Shown here: positions 1-9,097 of the stretch, piece after piece
Layout: the number at the start of each line of letters is the position of its first letter
Numbering within the stretch: position 1 is the first letter of the stretch
NCBI RefSeq assembly: GCF_030269925.1
Contig: NC_085107.1
Location: 3,348,001-3,412,000, forward strand
DNA: 64,000 bases
Reading direction: 5' to 3'
Origin: Bombyx mori
Lineage: Eukaryota; Arthropoda; Insecta; Lepidoptera; Bombycidae
Program-made: the position numbers and the translations under genes
Notes under the pieces: generated by a model
Seen by the model: only the letters and a program-made list of their open reading frames with translations
What the model was told of the DNA's origin: nothing
The model's database searches: none

Positions 1-637
1 GTCAAAATGACAACAGAAAATCACCTATTAACAATGCAATAGAAAAACGTTTTTAATGTCTAAAAGTTTAAATAAGTAGGCACAGGAGTTCAATCGGGCT
101 GCGTGGTTTTTTTTGTAGGCACAAGGAATAACTCATCCGCCGTCTGCCGTCAAGAATTTGCTGCCGTACTGTAGTACTTCTTAAATGTATCGCAAAACAT
201 TTAATACTGTATATTGGTGTCAACTATTTCTGTCATGAAACACTCACCAGTTTGAAAAGCGTGCACGAAGGTCATAATTGCAATATATATTTGAGACTAT
301 AACATATTTTTTTAAGATATATGAGGTCCGATGATCAGTTGATTACAGACGGATTTCGAGCTCGTCTGCTCATATTAGCAATTAAATCTTTCAATTTTAA
401 TGTATTTTAGGGCGTAGCTCTCCTCTTGTTTTCATAAAAGATTACATTCTTAATAGGGGAGGCCCTTAAATATACGTACTGCTTCAGTTTTTAACATTTT
501 TGGATTTTAATGGTTTTTGTAAGTGACAGCGAAGTGATTTTCGCTTTAATCTATATATTTCGGCGGATCATAGTTGTACATAAAGCCACTCGCAACGCTT
601 TCCATACGCATTGATATAGTCTGTGGCAGAGACAGAG
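1..637. other. unassigned AT-rich sequence
   Basis: No coding potential, splice-like exon or recognisable repeat was seen. If the LIM exon downstream is internal, this is intron or 5' flanking sequence of that gene. Confidence 0.5.
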
Positions 638-902
638 ATCCCGCCAAAACCGGGACCGCGGGAACGCGAGGAGTGAAGTTGTGTGATTTGTTTTATTTTG
701 TCTATTTCGTGTTTCTTCAGGTTTAAATGTGTAATAGCGGTGGTTTATTAACTGTTTAGTATCTGTTAAAGTACATCTCATCTCATTTCACTTCATATTA
801 TCATTTTTCATTAAATTAAGAATATAAATTAAAATATAATAAGACTTGACCTAAAGGTCTTAGTTACCAGGTCATAAAATCCCTTAAAAAATCCCGCCAA
901 AA
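638..902 (+). mobile_element. ~410-bp retroposon family, internally deleted copy 1
   Basis: The element itself is about 650-890. It is bounded by the 12-bp direct repeat ATCCCGCCAAAA (638-649 and 891-902), a target-site duplication. The start (CGGGAACGCGAGGAGTGAAG) and end (AAGGTCTTAGTTACCAGGTC then CCTTAAAAA) match the copies at 31035, 38232 and 55161. About 170 bp from the middle, including most of the CATTTCAT-rich stretch, is missing. The short A-rich 3' end and the duplication indicate insertion by target-primed reverse transcription. I do not recognise the family name and see no protein-coding frame in it. Confidence 0.8.
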
Positions 903-1515
903 ATTAAACGTAAAATTACACTCTTATTATCATTTTAATTGTAAGATGTTGTACATTACAATTATAATTAATAATTTACGTTCAATACAAATTCCAATTA
1001 CGTTGTTTAACTAAACGTCAGCGTGTATGTACCTAGTGCGCGGATTGCTTACAATATTTTTTTTTCTAAATATATTCACTGTATATTAAACTATGATAGT
1101 TCGGAGTACCTTTGCAATTTGCTTGACCTTATTGTTTCAAAGTTTTGTAAATATATTTATAAATTAAATTTACTGTTCAGCGTATCTAATTCTATTACCT
1201 ATCTATATTATCTATTCTTTATTTTATATAATCTATTATCTATTCTAAGCCGTTCTGGGGTTCACCTATGAAAAAATAAGGATATATATTTGTAAGCTTT
1301 GAAATCACAGTTGACACACCGATGTTAAGTTTAATGTCTAAAGTGCGTCGTATGCTCTTAAAACAAATCATATTATAATCATGAAAAAAAAAAACTTTAC
1401 TTATCTTAATGTTTAATATTTCGTAACAATTGCACGGCTATACATATTTTATTATGTAGTATCATATTTAGTATACTAAGACTTAATGTAATTATGTGAT
1501 TTCTAGATTATTATT
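903..1515. other. unassigned AT-rich sequence
   Basis: There is a CTAT/ATCTATT-rich imperfect repeat around 1193-1245. The 82-codon frame over this area is low-complexity and has no recognisable domain, so it was not called. Confidence 0.5.
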
Positions 1516-1608
1516 TACCCTTAAAAAAAAATATTGCATTTTTATGCAGACGAGCATACCGCGCACCTGATGGTGAGTGGCTACCGTAGCCCATGGACTT
1601 CAGCAATG
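1516..1608 (-). mobile_element. family B SINE (Bm1/BMC1 group), 5'-truncated
   Basis: Read on the minus strand it ends in an A-rich tail. On the plus strand it shows GCAGACGAGCATAC, then CACCTGATGGTGAGTGG and CCATGGACTTCAGCAATG, the signature shared with copies at 8233, 12402, 24986 and 26271. Similarity stops after CAGCAATG, so the upstream part is missing. Confidence 0.8.
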
Positions 1609-1893
1609 AAACAAGAACAATGCCTAATTTCTGACTTCTCGAATATTTTAGTGTTTCGTGGTCACGGACGAAGAAAGTGTAACAGAAGTCGAGTTCCACT
1701 AACGTCGAATAATTTGTAAAAGTTATTCACTGACGTTTTTGTTTCTTTGCACAAACTAGCTGCTACTTGATAACTAGAAGATTTTTTCTTTTTTTTATAT
1801 AAATACATATTAATATTTGAATGATTTTAAAAATACCGTCTTTTGGTACGTACAATGACGAATGTGAAATCAGGTCATTATTGTGCGGACATT

Positions 1894-2140
1894 TACTGGT
1901 TGTAGGACCTCTTGTGTGTCCACGCAGGGACCACCACCCTGCCTATTTCTGCCGTAAAGCAGTAATGCGTTTCGGTTTAAAAGGTGGAGCAGCCGTTGTA
2001 ACTATACTTGAGACCTTAGAACTTATATCTCAAGTTGGGTGGCGCATTTACGTTGTAGATGTCTATCGGCTCCAGTAACCACTTAACACCAGGTGGGCTG
2101 TGAGCTTGTCCACCCATATAAGCAATAAATTAAAAAAAAC
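1894..2140 (+). mobile_element. family A SINE (Bm1/BMC1 group), near complete
   Basis: It starts at ACTGGTTGTAGGACCTCTTG and runs through AGCAGTAATGCGTTTCGGTT and CACTTAACACCAGGTGGGCT to CCATATAAGCAATAAAT and an A-rich tail. This is the most abundant repeat in the window. It has a few substitutions against the other copies (ACTGGTTGTAGG for ACTGGTGGTAGG), so it is not among the youngest. Confidence 0.9.
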
Positions 2141-2571
2141 ACACACACACACAAAATATGTTTTCATTTAACGAATAATCCTTGTCATGCTTGTTTCTGT
2201 ACCAGTCGCTAAGTGTCTGCATTGCATAATATTATATTTAGACGGTATAGGTACCATACTATGATTTTATTATGACAGAAATCTTGCCAACAGCAGAAAT
2301 GCCAACAGGGACTGAAATTTCATTACACAATCAGACCAATGACATTCGAACGGATATAACGTGAACATACATACAATAATAACTAATCGATCTGTAGTAC
2401 GCTTTAAGCGTATAAAAGTATTCAAATAAAGTTTAAATTACTTATTTGATTACCGTTGATTCTTGCAAACGTGTATTAAAAACTTATACTATGTTAAGTG
2501 ATGTACAATTGAAAATCAAATTCGAAGTTTGAAAGGCAGTTCCAAAGCTCAAATAGAATGTTTGGTTACAG
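2139..2571. other. intron 3' end upstream of the LIM exon, with (CA)n
   Basis: A short (CA)n tract lies at about 2139-2153, directly after the SINE tail. The rest is AT-rich and unassigned and leads into the splice acceptor at 2571. Confidence 0.5.
2556..2571 (+). other. predicted 3' splice site of the LIM exon
   Basis: The sequence AATGTTTGGTTACAG precedes the exon. An in-frame stop (TAG, 2554-2556) lies just upstream, so the coding exon must start after it, and the AG at 2570-2571 is the best acceptor. The pyrimidine tract is short. No in-frame ATG lies between that stop and the LIM domain, which argues for an internal exon rather than a first exon. Confidence 0.65.
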
Positions 2572-2891
2572 CAACAAAGCGAGCGGTACATATCGTCATA
2601 CGAAGGTGGCGGGGACCTATCTCCGGTGGCGCCGGCTACGTCACCCGGGTCCCCTCGCGACTGCACGTCGTGTAGGAAACGCGAGCCCCCAGACGAGCCG
2701 GCCCAGCCTCCAGCCGACGATCCTTGCGCAGGCTGCGGGTGTCGCATCACCGACCGGTACTACCTCTTGGCCCTCGAGAGGAGGTGGCACACGCCCTGTC
2801 TAAGGTGCTGCGAATGCAAGATGCCACTTGACTCGGAGCAGCGCTGTTATGCACGGGACAGCAATATCTTCTGCAAGAATGATTATATCAG
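2572..2891 (+). CDS. ap: LIM-homeodomain gene (Apterous/Lhx2/Lhx9 class), exon with first LIM domain
   Basis: This exon encodes 106 complete codons plus two bases. Residues 1-50 are a polar, proline-rich leader beginning QQSERYISSYEGGG. Residues 52-104 form one LIM double zinc finger with ligands C52, C55, H73, C76, then C79, C82, C101, D104. The core around DRYYLLALERRWH and CLRCCECKMPL is closest, from memory, to vertebrate LHX2/LHX9 and insect Apterous LIM1, more than to Islet, Lim3, Lmx or Arrowhead. Proteins of this class are nuclear transcription factors with two LIM domains (partner Ldb/Chip) and a homeodomain; in insects Apterous specifies dorsal wing fate. The second LIM domain and homeodomain are not in the window. 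Base composition is much richer in GC than the surroundings, as expected of an exon. C57, directly after the CAGC knuckle, is an extra cysteine that I do not expect in the family. Whether this is apterous A or B cannot be told from one exon. Confidence 0.78.
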
Positions 2892-2897
2892 GTTAGT
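2892..2897 (+). other. predicted 5' splice site of the LIM exon
   Basis: The junction reads ATCAG then GTTAGT and splits the arginine codon after its second base (AG|G). The position, just after the last zinc ligand of LIM1, is a plausible LIM-homeobox exon boundary. Position +6 is already the first T of the inserted SINE tail, so the donor sits at the edge of a repeat. Confidence 0.7.
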
Positions 2898-3140
2898 TTT
2901 TTTTTATTGCTTAGATGGGTAGACGAGCTCATAGCCCACCTGGTGTTAAGTGGTTACTAGAGCCCATAGACATCTATAACGTAAATGCGCCACCCATCTT
3001 GAGATATAAGTTCTAAGGTCTCAAGTATAGTTACAACGGCTGCCCTACCCTTCAAACCGAAACGCATTACTGCTTCACGGCAGAAATAGGCAGGGTGGTG
3101 GTACCTACCCGCGCGGACTCACAAGAGGTCCTACCACCAG
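2897..3140 (-). mobile_element. family A SINE inserted at the LIM-exon splice donor
   Basis: In plus-strand order it has a T-run, ATTGCTTAGATGGGTAGACG, CCCACCTGGTGTTAAGTGG, and finishes CCTACCACCAG at 3140. It is complete at both ends and antisense to the LIM gene. No clear target duplication was found. Its T-rich end lies only five or six bases inside the intron. Confidence 0.92.
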
Positions 3141-3437
3141 TAATAAAAAAATTAAAGCAGCTTAGAATTAATTTAGATTTTAATTTAGAGGCTTGGACGT
3201 TGGTTGTTGAGCGACAGGAGGTTTTAGTCAGTTCGACTCTGACATGCCCCGCCCTCCATCCCCAGTGGAGGGCGGAAGTCCGGCGATTTCCTCCTGACCA
3301 AAAAAAAAGCATCAAGCCTGTCAAATAATGGTATGTCTCTTCTATCATAAATTAAAGTGGTAAATTGAGGTCTGACCATACTACTATGACGTATTTATAT
3401 GTTTCGCTTTGGAAGGTGGGCTAAAGATGTGAGTAGG
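3141..3437. other. unassigned intronic sequence
   Basis: A moderately GC-rich patch at about 3190-3300 contains CCCGCCCTCCATCCCCAGTG and is open in both strands for about 80 codons, with no recognisable domain. It may be an old repeat. Confidence 0.4.
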
Positions 3438-3485
3438 AAAAATAAATCTAAATATCCATGAGAATGGATATTTAGATTTATTTTT
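3438..3485. repeat. perfect 22-bp inverted repeat with 4-base loop
   Basis: The left arm is 3438-3459, the loop GAGA is 3460-3463, and the right arm 3464-3485 is its exact reverse complement (left arm ends CTAAATATCCAT; right arm begins ATGGATATTTAG). As RNA it would fold to an uninterrupted 22-bp stem. It matches no other repeat I noticed here. It could be a snap-back scar, a cruciform-prone site or a short hairpin transcript. Confidence 0.9.
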
Positions 3486-4615
3486 CAAATTCTATAACAG
3501 CGTTGTGATATTAACGGTGAGCACTTAACATCGCGTAGGTACTAGGCTCGTTCAATTAATTATAGATACTATACAATTTTAGTTTCTGTCAAAAAATCTA
3601 AACGACCACAATTAAATCCAAACAGCTTACTGAAATGAGATTCAGCTTAGCTTGGCATTCTAATTCGGCTTCTGTGTTACTTGATGCTGAACCACAAATG
3701 TTCTGTGTTACTTCTCCTTAATTGCCAACTTAAAAAAAATGTTTAATAATATGATCCAAGAAGTTTTGTTGAAAAACACATTTAACCTAATAATAATGTG
3801 TGTAACAAGCGTTAAACACGTTTATTTCAGTTTTGTTTAATTTTGAACATTAGTCAGATGATTATTATTATTATTATATTAAGCAATGAATTATTAATAA
3901 TACGTAATACATTAAATTATTTGGAAACGGACAAAATATTTTTGGTATCATTTATTTGTAATGATTATTGTATGTAATATATAAGAAACGCTAATTTATA
4001 GTACATTTATTATGTAGTAGTGTTAGTTCTATTTTTTCCATAGGCGAAGGTATGTTGTACAGCAGGTAACAGATTAATATTCTATAAATTATTATATATT
4101 ATATGAAAAATGTTATGGAGCGAAATGAGGTGAAGTTGATTGAGTTTAATGAAACGAGATGAAATAAATATCGATGGGCTCTAATAGCATCTTGCAATTG
4201 CTTATTTGTATGTATATGGTGTTCAAAATTCAAAAAAAAAGCATGAGAGCATTTTAATGTTAGAATAATCAAGTACGGAGTCGTTTAAAATTTTCGCAAT
4301 ACCCATGCGCTGTACATATTTGGCCTTCGAACCATTTTACTGTGGCATTTCAAGCCGAGACTTAGGCCACCTAAGACGCTCTAATGAGTGACGAAGCGGC
4401 AAAGCATCCAATACGCTCGCATGAAGTATCTGATACAAGAGAGCCCACCGACCGCGGGAAAGACTAAGAGATTTATATTGATTAAAAAAATAAAATATAA
4501 AATTTACCCTTTTCGTTCTTCTGTGAGCGTGGCTCGAAAAAAGGGGGAGGTTCTAGAGCTTCCTTTGTCATAATAAAGTATACATATACGAGTGGGGGGG
4601 GGTGCACTCCGCTTG
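3486..4615. other. unassigned intronic sequence
   Basis: It is strongly AT-rich with an (ATT)n run near 3862-3876 and no repeat signature I recognise. A 61-codon open frame at 4388-4573 has no domain and was not called. Confidence 0.5.
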
Positions 4616-4735
4616 GTACTCATATTTGTATGGAACGTTTGCCTACATTTGCCACTAGGGGTGCTGTTCTAACTGCATACAAATTTGAGTTAACTTGTAC
4701 ATTATCGAGAATATTAAAAAATTCGCACTAAGCAC
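4616..4735 (+). mobile_element. MITE fragment related to the element at 10395
   Basis: It shares ATTTGTATGGAACGTTTGCC, CTAGGGGTGCTG, a GAGTTAACTTGTAC stretch and the right terminus TTCGCACTAAGCAC with the intact element at 10395-10560. The left terminal repeat is missing. Confidence 0.7.
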
Positions 4736-5112
4736 ATTGAATCAGTAACTCCTTTTTTTTACTTAAGGTTCGGAAAAAAACTAAGTTATGTCACTAGATT
4801 TAATATTCACACATCGTTTTCTGGGTGGCGGTACTTTTTGTAATCACGTAGGTAAAGGGACAGACGAATTCAATATGTTCTGGTAATTAATGCTTAGATG
4901 CTACGGCCTTATGTGATCTCCCTTCTTTATCTAGTAGAACTTCGGTCTCGATGGGTAGCGTTCACTCGAGCAACGAGCCCGAAGGAGTTTACCTCGTCTA
5001 ATCTTTCTAATGAAATACGTACATACTTAACGAATGTTCACGATTGACTTCCACGGTGAAGGAATAACATCGCGTAATAAAAATCAAACCCGCAAAATTA
5101 TAATTTGCGTAA
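4736..5112. other. unassigned intronic sequence
   Basis: No coding or repeat signature was seen between the MITE fragment and the next SINE. Confidence 0.5.
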
Positions 5113-5343
5113 TTACTGGTGGTAGGACATCTTGTGAGTCCGCACGGGTAGGTACCACCACCCTGTCTATTTCTGCCGTGAAGCAGTAATGCGTTTCGGT
5201 TTGAAGGATGGGGCAGCCCTTGTAACTATACTGAGACATTAGAACTCATATCTCAAGGTGGGTGGCGATATTTACGTTAGCTTAACACCAGGTGGGCTGT
5301 GAGCTCGTCCACCCATCTGCGCAATAAAAAATAAATAATAAAA
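5113..5343 (+). mobile_element. family A SINE with internal deletion
   Basis: It begins ACTGGTGGTAGGACATCTTG and ends CATCTGCGCAATAAAAAATAAATAATA. The segment that normally reads TTGTAGATGTCTATGGGCTCC is missing: TTTACGTTAG runs straight into CTTAACACCAGG. Confidence 0.9.
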
Positions 5344-6012
5344 ACGTGTTCGACTTCCACTCTGTGGCTTTAAAACTTGGAGAGGCGTTCGCAATGCTTA
5401 TAAGAAGCTCTACTTGGTTTTGGGTAGTATCGATCACCACATAAGGCACCGGCGTCGAAACGGGAGATCAAAGTCTATTGTATTAGAATTATCAATTATT
5501 TATTCGTAATGTACCGTATTAATATTAAACTTGTTTATTTGTGATAATTCAAGTGATAATTATATAGGTATTAATAATTGAATGCATTACGTCACTGGAC
5601 ACGGTTCGCTTCGTTGAGGATCTTAAAGACCGTAATTACAATATCACCAGCTTGTTAATAATCAGTTAATTAAATATTTGCACTTGTAATTTCTTTATAT
5701 AGTTCGAATGCTTTTTTTCCCTGCAATTACTCTTTTTTTGTGTTGTGGTTCATTAAAATTGCGCTGGCGTCGAAGTTCGATACGTTGGTTGATTTATTTG
5801 CGACTTTTTCGAGTTATCACTAGCTCTTTACTTAAATATGTATAGTATTAAGTATAGTTTTAAACCGGCGTTAAACGGAATAAAATTAAAATACCCCGAT
5901 TTCATCATAGGATAACCTGATTAGGATATTAAGCCAAAATAAAGTTATGGTGTTATCCATCCATGAGGCGTGTGCAAATTTTTAATTTAATTGGACGACT
6001 TGAATTAGAGAG
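5344..6012. other. unassigned intronic sequence
   Basis: It is AT-rich. No exon, conserved motif or known repeat was recognised. Confidence 0.5.
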
Positions 6013-6105
6013 AGAGAGAGAATACACTTTATTGCACACCAACACAATTTACATTAAAAAAAACAGTCAAAAAGGACATAAATTTGTACAATAGGCGAAT
6101 GAATT
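6013..6105 (-). mobile_element. LINE 3'-end fragment with (GA)n
   Basis: A (GA)n run at 6010-6022 is followed by ATACACTTTATTGCACACCAA and TTTGTACAATAGGCG. I recognise this, reversed, as a common lepidopteran non-LTR retrotransposon 3' end with an AATAAA-like signal. No coding part remains. Confidence 0.55.
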
Positions 6106-6410
6106 ACTTGAATATTACATGGAAAGATGCTTGTAAATGGATAGATATTTATAAATAGGTCAAAAAGCGTTTTAAATATTATTATCTTGTTTCCTTACGA
6201 AGACATTAATCGTAAATTCATTTATGCAGATATATTTTACATAATTATGATTTTGACCATTTATATATTGAGATAGCAAATGCTTGATTTTTTTTTTTCA
6301 AATTAGCCATTGTTTTTAAATCACTTAGAAGCTATGCGTTTTTATGCGTAAGGATAGTTGGAGGAGATGGAAAAATGGAAACAACACGACTTTATTTTTG
6401 AAAATATAGT
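6106..6410. other. unassigned intronic sequence
   Basis: AT-rich, with nothing recognised. Confidence 0.45.
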
Positions 6411-6658
6411 AACTGGTGGTAGGACTTCTTGTGAGTCTGTACGGGTAGGTACCACCACCTCGCCTATTTCTACCGTGAAGCAGTAATGCGTTTCGGTTTG
6501 AAGGGTGGGGCAGCTGTACGTACGTACTGTACTGAGACCTTAGAACTTATATCTCAAGGTGGGTGGCGCATTTACGTTGTAGATGTCTATGGGCTCCGGT
6601 AATCACTTAATACCAGGTGAGCTGTGAGCTCGTCCACCCATCTGCGCAATAAAAAAAA
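6411..6658 (+). mobile_element. family A SINE, near complete
   Basis: It starts ACTGGTGGTAGGACTTCTTG and ends CATCTGCGCAATAAAAAAAA. A local change, GCTGTACGTACGTACTG in place of GCCGTTGTAACTATACTG, is specific to this copy. Confidence 0.92.
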
Positions 6659-6837
6659 TGTTTTTAATTTCAGAAAACATAACTTTTTGAGAAGTGATTT
6701 TAATTTAGTTGAAATCTCTTAATTAAAAATAAAAGAACTAGGTAATAAATACTATAAAAGAAACTGAAAAATTTACGATCAGGTTCGTAAAATTAAGTGG
6801 TTTATTTATAGTTTTTTTTTTTAAGTAATAATAATAC

Positions 6838-7112
6838 ACAATAAATAATAAATAAATAAATAAATATTTACTAACAATCACGCCACGTTAACTGGTCCCG
6901 TGATAAGTTCGTAAAGAACTTGTGTTACAGGTACCAGATAACGGAAATAAATGTAAGGTTTTTTATTATACACATACATATATTTAATATACATCCGTAG
7001 CCCTGGAAAAGACATTTATATTTATCATACAAATATCTTCCCTTGGCGGGATTCGAACCCGCGACCCCCTTGTGTAGTGACCATGTCACTTACCACTACA
7101 CCAGACAGCGGT
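6838..7112 (-). mobile_element. tRNA-derived SINE, copy 1
   Basis: On the minus strand the 5' part contains an A-box-like TGGTGTAGTGGTAAGTGAC and a B-box GGTTCGAATCC, the two internal RNA polymerase III promoter elements. This tRNA-like head is followed by a ~170-bp unrelated body and an (AAATA)n/(AAT)n 3' tail at 6838-6865. It is about 95% like the copy at 58766-59032. The tail shows that it is a SINE rather than a functional tRNA gene. Confidence 0.85.
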
Positions 7113-7149
7113 TAATTGAAATGCGTTTGGTCTTATCTCAATTAATTAG

Positions 7150-7240
7150 GACTGCATATGCCGAATCGATGGATGCGGATGAAAATGGCTGGCGATCGAA
7201 CATTATAGTATAAAAAAGGGGAGCCTTATGCCCAGCAGTG
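7150..7240 (+). mobile_element. RTE-type LINE 3'-end fragment
   Basis: It contains ATGGCTGGCGATCGAACATT, AAAAAAGGGGAGCCTTATGC and CCAGCAGTGG, the degenerate end of the reverse-transcriptase frame (typically an AYAQQW-type ending) found in related fragments at 41197 and 27598. Similar GGTTAATT(G/A)AA sequence flanks it at 7110 and 7232, possibly a diverged target duplication. Confidence 0.55.
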
Positions 7241-7582
7241 GTTAATTAAAGCGCATTTGAATAAAAGAATTATAGTCATTAGTAAGACTTATTTTATATA
7301 CCGAATATGATGTCTGTCTGTTGCGTTAAACGTTAATCCACAGATCATTCTCGAACACTACTCAGAATTAAACAATAAATTACATGAATGTCAGTAGATA
7401 CTAAAAATTTGATGAAAGGAAATGAAACGAATAATTAATATTTAATCGCGTATTTCAATTCAATTTACTGAGTTGCCTTGTATATTAATTCGGTTCCAGA
7501 GAACGAGAAAATATATATCTTAATAATGCAAAAAACCGTTCGTAACCAAACTCATTCATATACGTAGATACACCTATACTAA
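7241..7582. other. unassigned intronic sequence
   Basis: AT-rich, with no signature recognised. Confidence 0.45.
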
Positions 7583-7797
7583 TCTATACTAATATATAAA
7601 TCTACAGTGGTTTTTACGGATGTTCCGTTATAACTACTGAACCATGCATCCGATTGACTTGAAACTTGGTATCCATGTAGAAAATACATGTACTTAATGG
7701 ATAGGCTAATATTTATATGAGTGTTGGACTCCCTAATAATAATGACAATAAATAATGTTAATTTTAAATGCGCAGCGTAGCGGGCGAGTACGGCTAG
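7583..7797 (+). mobile_element. non-autonomous Helitron, family 2, copy 1
   Basis: It begins TCTATACTAATATATAAATC after an A and ends with CTAG before a T (7794-7797), the insertion between A and T that is typical of Helitrons. Internal sequence (TTGGTATCCATGTAGAAAAT, TGAGTGTTGGACTCCCTAAT) matches the reverse copy at 30607-30856. It has no Rep/helicase coding sequence. Confidence 0.8.
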
Positions 7798-8230
7798 TAC
7801 ATTATAAAAATAATGACTGTTTTGTATTAACGTCGGATGAATCTTACGAAATGTTTCATGAATTATCATCATTGTTCAAAATTTGCATAGTCGGTTTGTG
7901 TATCGACAGTGTATTCATCGTTGTTAACAATTTTGGAAATGCAGTGAGTGATTGATGCTGAAATGGGCACTCCCAGTATTTGGTAATATAAACGAAATAA
8001 AAAAAAAAAAAACGAAATTTTGATATCTATTAAACTCCCGTCCGTCTGATAGAAATAGAGGTTATAGATGAAATGGGCATATAAATAGTTTGGTTATAAA
8101 GGCTGCCCTTTTTGAACCATAATTAATTCATGCCAGTAACAAAGAGCTTAGCGTTTCCAAGTTGTATGGGATATCAAAACCACCCAACAATACCTACTCG
8201 GGGTTCAATGTAATTGGCTGCTCATTTTTG
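7798..8230. other. unassigned intronic sequence
   Basis: A run of A follows about 7999. No coding or repeat signature was recognised. Confidence 0.45.
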
Positions 8231-8232
8231 TA

Positions 8233-8349
8233 GATAGCGGCTTGGCTCTGGCTTTAACATTGCTGAAGTCCATGGGCGACGGTAACCACTCATCATTAAG
8301 TAGACCGTTGCTCGTCTGCCTACAAAGGAAAAAAAAAAGAAAAAAAAAT
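8233..8349 (+). mobile_element. family B SINE
   Basis: It shows GATAGCGGCTTGGCTCTGG, GCTGAAGTCCATGGGCGACG, GCTCGTCTGCCTACAAAGG and an A-rich tail. The middle is diverged (CATCATTAAGTAGACCG). Confidence 0.85.
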
Positions 8350-9097
8350 GTGTTCGAGATTTGGAATGCCATTTACCTTTAAATCGAAGTTACTGAACAG
8401 GTACTAGCAAAATTGAACACTATGTATTTGAATATTGGGTTCAACATTTCCAATCCAACACAGGTTTCTTTGTGAGTGCGTCACTCATTCTGATCTTGAG
8501 CTAATCTTATCAATTTTTGACCAAAACAAGTCAGTTGAAACTGGCGATGTCTCGTACCTACTGATTGCATAAGCCGCGTACAATTATAGCCAGAATCTTT
8601 CTACCGTTTCCAAAGTCGTAAACAACAAAAGATAAAACAAAAAAACAAAAACCTATACGTGTTTTTAAATTATGATGTTAAAAATAAAAATTCCGCCATC
8701 CGACTGCAAAGGTGCTTCGCAAATTTATGGTCGACTCCCATAGTTATGTCACAATATGGCGTCGAGATGATAAATATCACAAGTTTCTCGGACGGCGCCC
8801 GAGAGTTATGACGTTACTTACAAACATGTTATGTGTGAGAATACGTGTGATTTTGAAGAAGTTCCCCGGTAGCCAAGGTATTCATGCTCCCCATTACTCT
8901 AAATTTGAACGTCTATCAAACCTGATCCTACGTATCAGACAAAAAATGTGAATAATACTTAAATTGCGTAACTTATCGCTAGGCAGATATTTGTGACAAA
9001 ATTACGTAACGATAATTTAACGAAACTTCACGTGAGCATTAAATGTCTAAATTAAGGTCTTAATTCCCGGAATTGAGAAGTATGTATTTAAATAAAA
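8350..9097. other. unassigned intronic sequence
   Basis: It contains a 79-codon plus-strand open frame at 8712-8951, basic in composition and without any domain I recognise; I do not call it a gene. Otherwise AT-rich. Confidence 0.45.

Noticed and set aside
1023..1271. 82-codon open frame
   Set aside because: Built from CTAT/ATCTATT imperfect repeats; Y/L/N-rich with no domain.
2484..2750. Minus-strand 88-codon frame over the LIM exon
   Set aside because: It is a shadow of the GC-rich coding exon on the plus strand.
2558..2803. ATG-initiated 81-codon frame overlapping the LIM exon
   Set aside because: It is in a different frame from the LIM domain and destroys all zinc ligands.
7030..7112. 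tRNA gene (A and B boxes present)
   Set aside because: It is joined to a SINE body with an (AAATA)n tail and is repeated at 58766-59032; no acceptor-stem partner was evident.
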